A DNA stretch of 5,439 nt from Brevundimonas vancanneytii (GTDB taxonomy: Bacteria; Pseudomonadota; Alphaproteobacteria; Caulobacterales; Caulobacteraceae): assembly GCA_945874855.1 (NCBI GenBank), contig CAMCIP010000161.1, positions 1-5,439 on the forward strand, given 5' to 3'. A model generated the notes under the pieces. It was given only the letters and a program-made list of their open reading frames with translations. It did not search any database and had not been told where the DNA came from. Position 1 is the stretch's first letter, and the number at the start of each line of letters is the position of its first letter. Positions 1 through 5,439 of this stretch are shown here, one piece after another. Made by a program: the position numbers and the translations under genes.

Positions 1-592
1 CGTCATCCGCGCCGCGCGCGAGCGGATCAATGGCCTCGTCGCGGCCGGCAAGGACGTGCGGATCATCGCCGTGGGCCGCAAGGTCCGCGACGGCCTGACG
101 CGTCACTACGGCGACCGCATCGTCCGCACCTTCGAGATGAGCGACCACAAGGTCATCGGCCTGCCGGCCGCCGAGCCGATCGCGGCCCTGGTCGCCGAGG
201 AGTTCGAGTCCGGCAAGGCTGACGTCGTCACCCTGATCTACAGCCGCTTCCAGTCGGTCATCAGCCAGGTGCCGACGCCCCGGCAGCTGATCCCGGCCGT
301 GGTCGACGGCGAGACCGCGCCGATCGATCTCAACGGCGCGACCTATGAGTATGAGCCGTCCGAGGAGGAGATCCTCGACGTGCTCCTGCCCCGCAACATC
401 ACGACCCAGATCCTGGCGGCCCTGTACGAGAACCAGGCCAGTTTCTTCGGAGCCCAGATGGGCGCCATGGACAACGCCACCCGTAATGCCGGCGACCTCA
501 TCAACGGCCTGACCCTGCAGTACAACCGCAAGCGCCAGGCCCAGATCACCACCGAACTGATCGAGATCATCGCCGGCGCCGAAGCGCTCTGA
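1..592 (+). CDS. atpG: ATP synthase F1 subunit gamma (AtpG), 5'-truncated by window edge
   Basis: Gamma is the central rotating stalk of F1Fo ATP synthase. Its coiled coil turns inside the alpha3beta3 ring and couples proton flow at the inner membrane to ATP synthesis on the cytoplasmic face. The reading frame is open from base 2 (VIRAARERINGL...) and gives 196 residues before TGA at 590-592. Bacterial gamma is about 285-295 residues, so roughly 90-100 N-terminal residues lie off the left edge. The GTG at 56 is an internal Val codon, not the start. The final 65 or so residues carry the family's most conserved block: GAQMGAMDNATRNA, then a long helix through YNRKRQAQIT and ending ELIEIIAGAEAL. 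This is the C-terminal helix that enters the beta crown. atpD follows after 43 bases on the same strand, as in the usual atpHAGDC order. The identification is very secure; only the N-terminus is missing. Confidence 0.97.
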   Translation, partial: VIRAARERINGLVAAGKDVRIIAVGRKVRDGLTRHYGDRIVRTFEMSDHKVIGLPAAEPIAALVAEEFESGKADVVTLIYSRFQSVISQVPTPRQLIPAVVDGETAPIDLNGATYEYEPSEEEILDVLLPRNITTQILAALYENQASFFGAQMGAMDNATRNAGDLINGLTLQYNRKRQAQITTELIEIIAGAEAL

Positions 593-635
593 TCCGACCC
601 CTCACACGACACGACTTTCCGAACGGACCGCACCG

Positions 636-2191
<1,556 letters not shown>

Positions 2192-2192
<1 letters not shown>

Positions 2193-2392
2193 TGACGGCG
2201 GCCGCGACGCCGCTCAGGATCGAGGACAGCGTCAACCGGACCTGTCCCTGGTCAGGAGATCCCGTCGCGGCCGACTCCCTGACCCTGTATCGCGACAGGG
2301 TCGTGGGGTTCTGCAATCCGGGCTGCCGCGACAAGTTCGAGGCGGCCACTCGCGTCTTTGACGCGGCGCTCAAACAGAACACGGACGCCTGA
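2192..2392 (+). CDS. Small TRASH/YHS-like metal-binding-motif protein inside the atp operon
   Basis: Protein of 66 residues with no signal peptide or membrane segment. The ATG at 2192-2194 shares its A with the atpD stop TGA (2190-2192). Its own TGA (2390-2392) is one base from the atpC ATG, so translational coupling to both is likely and the start is well fixed. The core is CPWSGDPV (18-25), a predicted beta hairpin LTLYRDRVVGF (30-40), then CNPGC (41-45) and RDKFEAA (46-52). Cys18-X22-Cys41-X3-Cys45 fits the TRASH-domain pattern C-X19-22-C-X3-C. The line-up CPxxG...V..GFC.PGC...FE also resembles YHS domains, except that the CxxC of many YHS proteins is CxxS here (Ser21). Known relatives of these folds bind or sense metals such as copper, zinc or iron. 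A metal-related role linked to ATP synthase is inference; no function is established from the sequence. Confidence 0.85.
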
Positions 2393-2393
2393 C

Positions 2394-2663
2394 ATGGCCG
2401 GCAAGCTCTCCTTCTCCCTGGTCTCGCCCGAGCGTGAGGTCTTTTCGGGCCTGGTGGACCAGGTCGACGCCCCGGGCGTCGAGGGCGATTTCGGCGTCCT
2501 GGCCGACCACGCCCCCTTCATGACCGCCCTGCGCGAAGGCCTGGTCACGGTCATCGACGGCGCCCAGCGCCGCCGCTTCGAGGTCCAGGGCGGCTTCGCC
2601 GACGTGACCCCCGCCGGCCTGACCATCCTGGCCGAGCGCGCCCAGGAGCTGGCTGAGGCCTGA
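2394..2663 (+). CDS. atpC: ATP synthase F1 subunit epsilon (AtpC), short form
   Basis: Epsilon binds gamma at the foot of the F1 stalk and contacts the c-ring. Product of 89 residues. LSFSLVSPEREVFSG (5-19) is the canonical first strand pair, GDFGVLADHAPFMTAL (31-46) the family signature, and FEVQGGFADVTPAGLTILAE (62-81) closes the beta sandwich. The protein ends there. E. coli epsilon has about 139 residues because it adds a two-helix C-terminal domain that inhibits ATP hydrolysis, and that domain is absent here. There is no frameshift: the stop is clean and the convergent rppH gene ends 8 bases later. Short epsilon subunits are known in alphaproteobacteria, where the separate zeta subunit can inhibit hydrolysis; no zeta gene lies in this window. 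The ATG at 2394 is one base after the stop of the small cysteine-motif gene. An in-frame upstream extension to 2358 would overlap that gene and add residues atypical of epsilon. Confidence 0.96.
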   Translation: MAGKLSFSLVSPEREVFSGLVDQVDAPGVEGDFGVLADHAPFMTALREGLVTVIDGAQRRRFEVQGGFADVTPAGLTILAERAQELAEA

Positions 2664-2677
2664 TCCCGTCCTCAGCC
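2651..2677. terminator. Inverted repeat across the atpC/rppH convergent junction (candidate bidirectional transcription end)
   Basis: GGCTGAGG at 2651-2658 is exactly complementary to CCTCAGCC at 2670-2677, giving an 8-bp GC-rich stem with an 11-base loop. The loop contains the atpC stop, and the right arm contains the rppH stop (complement, 2672-2674). A second small stem, CCCGC-GAA-GCGGG (2676-2688), abuts it inside the rppH 3' end. Neither strand has a T-tract after the stem, so this is not a classical intrinsic terminator. It may still mark 3' ends through hairpin protection, Rho, or polymerase collision. The inverted repeat is seen; the terminator role is inferred. Confidence 0.45.
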
Positions 2678-3148
2678 CGCGAAGCGGGCGAAGGCGGTCA
2701 GCACCTGCTCATAGACGGCCCGCTTGAACGGCACGATCAGGGTCGGCGTCTCGTCGAGGCTCGCCCAGCGCCAGGCGTCGAACTCCTGCTCGCCATGCGC
2801 CGCCAGATCGATCTCGGCGTCCGTGCCGGTGAAGCGATAGGCGAACCAGACCTGCTTCTGGCCCTTGTGACCCCATTTTGCGCGGGGGCCGCCCAGGTCC
2901 GGGGGAAAGTCATAGGTGATCCAGCCGGCCGTCCGGTCGAGGTATTCGACCGAGCGCACGCCCGTCTCCTCGAACAGTTCGCGCCGGGCGGCCGTCTCCA
3001 GCTCCTCACCCTCGTCGACCCCGCCCTGGGGGAACTGCCAGCGCCACGGGCCGGGCGTGTTGATCCGGTGTCCCAGCCAGACGCGGCCCTCGGCATTGAA
3101 CAGGACCACGCCGACATTGGGGCGATACTGGCTGAGGTCGCGTTCCAC
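2672..3148 (-). CDS. rppH: RNA pyrophosphohydrolase RppH (Nudix hydrolase)
   Basis: RppH removes pyrophosphate from the 5' triphosphate end of RNA, leaving a monophosphate that favours RNase E attack. Alphaproteobacterial relatives are also described as dinucleoside polyphosphate hydrolases (IalA-like). The product is 158 residues, compared with 176 in E. coli. It opens with the RppH hallmark YRPNVGVVLFN (8-18), then WRWQFPQGGVDEGE (35-48). A complete Nudix box G-X5-E-X7-REUXEEXGU runs from Gly42 through Glu48, Arg56-Glu57, Glu60-Glu61 and Gly63-Val64, so the metal-binding glutamates are intact. KGQKQVWFAYRF (95-106) and EFDAWRWAS (122-130) are also family-typical. The start is GTG (complement of 3146-3148), one base after the stop of the upstream deacetylase gene, so it is probably translated by coupling; no better in-frame start exists. 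It converges on atpC with 8 bases between stop codons. Confidence 0.96.
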   Translation of the reverse strand: MERDLSQYRPNVGVVLFNAEGRVWLGHRINTPGPWRWQFPQGGVDEGEELETAARRELFEETGVRSVEYLDRTAGWITYDFPPDLGGPRAKWGHKGQKQVWFAYRFTGTDAEIDLAAHGEQEFDAWRWASLDETPTLIVPFKRAVYEQVLTAFARFAG

Positions 3149-3149
3149 C

Positions 3150-4340
3150 TCAGCCCGAGCGCGTCAGGGCGCTGGCGGGGGCCAGCTGCAGGCCGCGGGC
3201 GTCCAGACCGGCGGCCCAGCGGGCCACGGCCTCGACCGTGACCGGATAGCCGAAGCCGGTGCCCAGCGCCGCGCCGCGTTGCTTGGCCAGGGCCTCGACC
3301 GCTGTCAGCCGGCCCATGATGGCCGTCGGGCTCTGGGTCTCGTCCACCACATGGTCGACCGTGGCGCGCGACCAGGCCCCGGGGCGACGCCGCGCCAGGC
3401 CGTCGTCGACGAAGGCCACGCCGCGCCGCCGCAGCTCGCTCATGAAGGCCGAGAAGCCCGCGTCGGAGGCCATGAACCGGTCCCCGAGATAGTTCATGAC
3501 GCCGAAATAGCCCGTCACCCGGCCCAGCAGCCAGGGCAGCTTGGCCTCCACGTCCGCCGCCCCGCCGGACGCCAGCAGGGTATAGGGGCCAGGGTCGTTG
3601 TCGGGATAGCCGGTGGGCTCCATGGGGATCTCGATCATCACCTCATGGCCATGGGCCCGGGCCAGGTCGATCCAGCCCTGCAGGCCCTCGGCATAGGGCA
3701 CGAAGCTGAGGGTGATTTCCGGGGGCAGGCGCTCGATGGCGGCGCGGGTGGTGACAGCGTTCAGTCCGAGTCCACCCACGATCATGGCCACGCGCGGCTT
3801 GCCATTGGCCCGGAACGGCCGGGCATAGGCCTGGGCCGGCACCCGGCCGTCGGCGGCGATGACCGGCAGGGCGCCGCTGGGCCCGGGTTCGCTCAGCCCC
3901 GCGATCGGAGCCTGGACGAGGGGGGAGGAGGCGGCCAGCCGGGGCGCGGTGATGGCCGCCCCGGCCCCCGCCACGGTGGCCCCGTCGGGCAGGGTCAGGG
4001 TGGCCTCGCCCGTCGCGCCCGGCGTGGCCTCGGCGGCGGCCAGGTCCTGATAGGCGCCGGTCATGCCGGCGGTGAAGGCTTCCAGCCCCGTGGGCGGAGG
4101 GGCGACGGCGCGGACCTCGCGCTTGAGATCAACCCGGGCGGAGGGAAGTCCGGCGGATGGATCCCCCAGCACGGCGACGAACAGGGCGACCGCGCCGAAC
4201 AACAGGGCGGCGGCGCCGGCCACGGCCACGGGCGGACGCCGGAGGAAGGCGAGCACGGGCCCGAACGCGCCTTTCAGGCTGCGGGGCTGCGGCGGCCGGC
4301 CGGCGGCGGCGGCGAGCGCGGACTGACGTTTGGCGAACAT
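3150..4340 (-). CDS. Divergent polysaccharide deacetylase family protein (YibQ/DUF610-like), membrane-anchored
   Basis: Product of 396 residues from ATG at 4340. It has a basic cytoplasmic N-terminus, one membrane segment (about 36-58, hydrophobic AGAAALLFGAVALFVAVLG), a long Ala/Pro/Gly-rich linker (about 60-175), and a periplasmic domain (about 182-390). The domain shows LPPEITLSFVPYAEGLQGWI (205-224), ARAHGHEVMIEIPMEP (227-242), GYFGVMNYLGDRFMAS (277-292) and RRGVAFVDDGL (305-315), the layout of the divergent polysaccharide deacetylase family (Pfam Polysacc_deac_2). The usual IDD motif on the first strand reads IVGGLG (187-192), and the usual N-H-M-G reads N-Y-L-G (283-286), so the metal site looks degraded. 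Its place between an S41 peptidase and rppH suggests an envelope role. The frame stays open to TTG at 4373, and a GTG at 4344-4346 is also possible. The TTG lies inside a hairpin, so ATG 4340 is preferred but not certain. Confidence 0.88.
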   Translation of the reverse strand: MFAKRQSALAAAAGRPPQPRSLKGAFGPVLAFLRRPPVAVAGAAALLFGAVALFVAVLGDPSAGLPSARVDLKREVRAVAPPPTGLEAFTAGMTGAYQDLAAAEATPGATGEATLTLPDGATVAGAGAAITAPRLAASSPLVQAPIAGLSEPGPSGALPVIAADGRVPAQAYARPFRANGKPRVAMIVGGLGLNAVTTRAAIERLPPEITLSFVPYAEGLQGWIDLARAHGHEVMIEIPMEPTGYPDNDPGPYTLLASGGAADVEAKLPWLLGRVTGYFGVMNYLGDRFMASDAGFSAFMSELRRRGVAFVDDGLARRRPGAWSRATVDHVVDETQSPTAIMGRLTAVEALAKQRGAALGTGFGYPVTVEAVARWAAGLDARGLQLAPASALTRSG

Positions 4341-4358
4341 GGACACGACGGCGAACAC

Positions 4359-4375
4359 CCTTGCGCCCCGCAAGG
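4359..4375 (-). promoter_or_regulatory. Leader hairpin just upstream of the deacetylase start
   Basis: CCTTGCG (4359-4365) pairs exactly with CGCAAGG (4369-4375) around a 3-base loop, giving a 7-bp stem in the predicted mRNA leader 19 bases before the ATG at 4340. On the - strand the 3' arm holds AAGG, the only clear Shine-Dalgarno-like run near the start, so folding would hide it. AAGGG lies 11 bases from the alternative GTG (4344-4346) and 17 from the ATG. The stem also covers the TTG at 4373, which argues against that start. The structure is seen; a role in translation control is inference. Confidence 0.4.
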
Positions 4376-4398
4376 TGCCCCAGCCCGGTTAAGAAACC

Positions 4399-4413
4399 CT
4401 AACGGCGCGTTAG
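4399..4413. repeat. Short palindrome CTAACG-GCG-CGTTAG
   Basis: A perfect 6-bp inverted repeat (4399-4404 and 4408-4413) with a 3-base spacer lies between the G-rich array and the deacetylase leader. Read in the direction of the - strand genes, the stem is followed by GGGTTTCTTAACC. This could be a weak terminator for the S41 peptidase transcript or a dimeric protein-binding site. The stem is too short and the T-run too interrupted to choose between these. Confidence 0.35.
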
Positions 4414-4420
4414 CCATGAA

Positions 4421-4481
4421 GGGGTAGGCGGTAGGGGTAGGGGTAGGGGTAGGGTTAGGGGTTAGGGGTTAGGGGTAGGGG
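4421..4481. repeat. Telomere-like G-rich tandem array (GGGGTA / GGGGTTA)
   Basis: The + strand carries nine runs of three or four G: 4421-4424, 4434-4437, 4440-4443, 4446-4449, 4452-4454, 4458-4461, 4465-4468, 4472-4475 and 4478-4481. They are separated by TA or TTA, except for a GG-CGG variant between the first two. Units are 6 bases in the left half (GGGGTA) and mostly 7 in the middle (GGGGTTA). The spacing meets the usual pattern for intramolecular G-quadruplexes. The G-rich strand is the template for the flanking - strand genes, so the transcript would carry the C-rich version. No ORF is supported here, and it is intergenic between the S41 peptidase and the deacetylase. Confidence 0.9.
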
Positions 4482-4525
4482 TCATGCCCCGGGCCGTTTC
4501 CCTACCGCCTACCCCTACCCCTACC
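4421..4525. repeat. Inverted repeat enclosing the G-rich array, with two pairing registers
   Basis: GGGGTAGGCGGTAGGG (4421-4436) is perfectly complementary to 4500-4515, a 16-bp match. Independently, GGTAGGGGTAGGGGTAGG (4430-4447) is perfectly complementary to 4508-4525, an 18-bp match. The two pairings overlap on both arms and cannot form together, so the structure can slip between them. An inner stem, GGGG-TCATG-CCCC (4478-4490), can form near the loop. In the - strand transcript the 5' arm begins two bases after the S41 peptidase stop codon. It could therefore act as a 3'-end stabiliser or transcription barrier between the two genes, but no T-tract follows. Function is inferred; the base complementarity is direct. 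Confidence 0.88.
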
Positions 4526-4527
4526 GG

Positions 4528-5439
4528 CTATTCTTCCGTCGTCACCGCCGCGTTCTGCTGTTCCACCGGCGTGACCACGATGCCTTCGGGCGCGGGAGCC
4601 AGGGCGGCGAGGTTGCCGCCGGCGCGCAGCACGTCGAAGGCCCGCTCCATCTGATAGTCCTTGTCCGCGGGCCAGGCCTCGCCCGGGGCCTCGAGCGGCA
4701 CATGGGCGCCCCGGCGTTCCTCGCCGATCGAGGCGTCCAGCGCCGTCGCATAGGCCGCCTCGGAGTAGATGAAGGAGGACCGCGACACGATCCGCGCCTC
4801 GGCCGCCGAGCGCGACACCTCCAGATCCGGCTCGATGCCGATCTTCTGGATCGACCGTCCCGAGGGCGTGTAATAGCGGGCGGTCGTGATCGACAGGGCC
4901 CCGTCCTCGCCCCCGCGCAGGGGGATGACCGTCTGCACCGAGCCCTTGCCGAAGGTGGTCAGTCCCACGATCGTGGCCCGCTCATGGTCCTTCAGCGCGC
5001 CGGCCACGATCTCCGACGCCGAGGCCGAACCGTAATTGACCAGCACCACGATCGGCAGGCCGCCGGTCAGGTCGCCGGGCCTCGCCGCCCAGCGGTCGAT
5101 CTGCTCCGGCCGGCGGCCGCGCTGGCTGACGATCTCGCCGCGCTCGAGAAAGGCGTCCGAGACCCCGACGGCGGCGTTCAGCAGGCCGCCGCCATTGTTG
5201 CGCAGGTCGACCACATAGCCCCGGATCCCGGGATTCTCTGCCTTCAGCTCGGCCACCGTCTCGTTCAGCTCGCGGACGGTGTTTTCATTGAAGGTCGAGA
5301 TGCGGATCACACCGAACTCGCCCTCGACCCGGCCGGTGACGGACTCGATCTTGATCACCTCGCGCGTCAGGATGACCTCCAGCGGATCCTCCCCGTCGCG
5401 CAGGAAGGTCACCGCCACGCTGGTGCCCGGCGCGCCGCG
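4528..5439 (-). CDS. C-terminal processing peptidase, S41 family (CtpA/Prc-like), N-terminus beyond window edge
   Basis: Serine-lysine protease of the tail-specific protease family, normally exported to the periplasm, where members trim or degrade envelope proteins, including peptidoglycan hydrolases. The frame is open at the right edge and yields 303 residues up to TAG (complement of 4528-4530). The signal peptide, the N-terminal region and most of the PDZ domain are missing. The visible part starts with the PDZ end RGAPGTSVAVTFLRDG, then GVIRISTFNE, VVDLRNNGGGLL, VVLVNYGSASASEIVAGAL and TTFGKGSVQTVIPL. The catalytic Ser is the middle Ser of SASAS (codon 5020-5022), with Lys (codon 4945-4947) 25 residues later and Gln four further on; this spacing matches B. 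subtilis CtpB Ser309/Lys334/Gln338. YYTPSGRSIQ and GIEPD complete the core, followed by a less conserved tail of about 95 residues. The GTG near 5418 is internal. It probably heads the operon portion leading to the deacetylase and rppH. Confidence 0.95.
   Translation of the reverse strand, partial: RGAPGTSVAVTFLRDGEDPLEVILTREVIKIESVTGRVEGEFGVIRISTFNENTVRELNETVAELKAENPGIRGYVVDLRNNGGGLLNAAVGVSDAFLERGEIVSQRGRRPEQIDRWAARPGDLTGGLPIVVLVNYGSASASEIVAGALKDHERATIVGLTTFGKGSVQTVIPLRGGEDGALSITTARYYTPSGRSIQKIGIEPDLEVSRSAAEARIVSRSSFIYSEAAYATALDASIGEERRGAHVPLEAPGEAWPADKDYQMERAFDVLRAGGNLAALAPAPEGIVVTPVEQQNAAVTTEE

Noticed and set aside
593..635. Promoter or hairpin in the atpG-atpD gap
   Set aside because: The 43 bases show no convincing promoter elements or inverted repeat. 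It looks like an ordinary intra-operon spacer with a weak ribosome binding site.
4385..4413. Possible CtrA box (TTAA-N7-TTAA) near the TTAAG and CGTTAG elements
   Set aside because: On the - strand the closest fit is GTTA-N7-TTAA or TTAG-N6-TTAA. One half-site is wrong or the spacing is off, so the match is not better than chance.
4405..4420. GCTAACGC on the - strand as a Caulobacter-type -10 element (GCTANAWC)
   Set aside because: Only five of the seven defined positions match and there is no TTGAC-like -35 at the right distance, because the upstream sequence is the C-rich repeat.
2916..4427. Long open frame (about 503 codons) on the + strand opposite rppH and the deacetylase
   Set aside because: The product is Gly/Arg/Pro/Ala-rich without recognisable domains and overlaps two well-supported genes on the other strand. 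It is an expected shadow in GC-rich DNA.
4421..4525. Eukaryotic telomere, contamination or chromosome end
   Set aside because: The array is short, has mixed units, is closed by its own inverted copy, and is flanked on both sides by normal co-directional bacterial genes. It is therefore an internal bacterial repeat.
4421..4525. CRISPR array
   Set aside because: Units are 6-7 bases long with no unique spacers between them, and no cas genes are present.

Overview
The window is very GC-rich, densely coding DNA that most resembles an alphaproteobacterium of the order Caulobacterales (Brevundimonas- or Caulobacter-like). This placement is an inference. It rests on an ATP synthase beta subunit with a Lys/Ala/Pro-rich N-terminal extension, a short epsilon subunit without the C-terminal helices, strongly C/G-ending codons, and a peptidase S41 - divergent polysaccharide deacetylase - RppH gene order.

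Bases 1-2663 (+ strand) are the 3' end of an F1Fo ATP synthase operon: the C-terminal two thirds of atpG (gamma), complete atpD (beta), a 66-residue cysteine-motif protein, and complete atpC (epsilon). The small gene starts on the last base of the atpD stop codon and ends one base before the atpC start, so it is embedded in the operon and probably co-translated. Its C-X22-C-X3-C pattern fits TRASH/YHS-type metal-binding domains. It is not one of the known structural subunits.

Bases 2672-5439 (- strand) converge on the ATP synthase operon. In transcription order they hold a C-terminal processing peptidase (S41) that is cut at its N-terminus by the window edge, a 187-base gap, a membrane-anchored divergent polysaccharide deacetylase (YibQ/DUF610 family) that seems to lack its usual metal-ligand residues, and the Nudix RNA pyrophosphohydrolase RppH. 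The last two are only one base apart. The first two products would act in the cell envelope and RppH in RNA 5'-end processing. Only 8 bases separate the atpC and rppH stop codons, and an 8-bp inverted repeat spans that junction.

The most unusual DNA is the gap between the S41 peptidase and the deacetylase. It holds a telomere-like G-rich array (units GGGGTA and GGGGTTA) on the + strand, closed by an inverted copy of its left end. The arms can pair in two overlapping registers of 16 and 18 bp. Two further short hairpins lie between this array and the deacetylase start. No RNA genes, CRISPR arrays, transposases or phage genes were seen.
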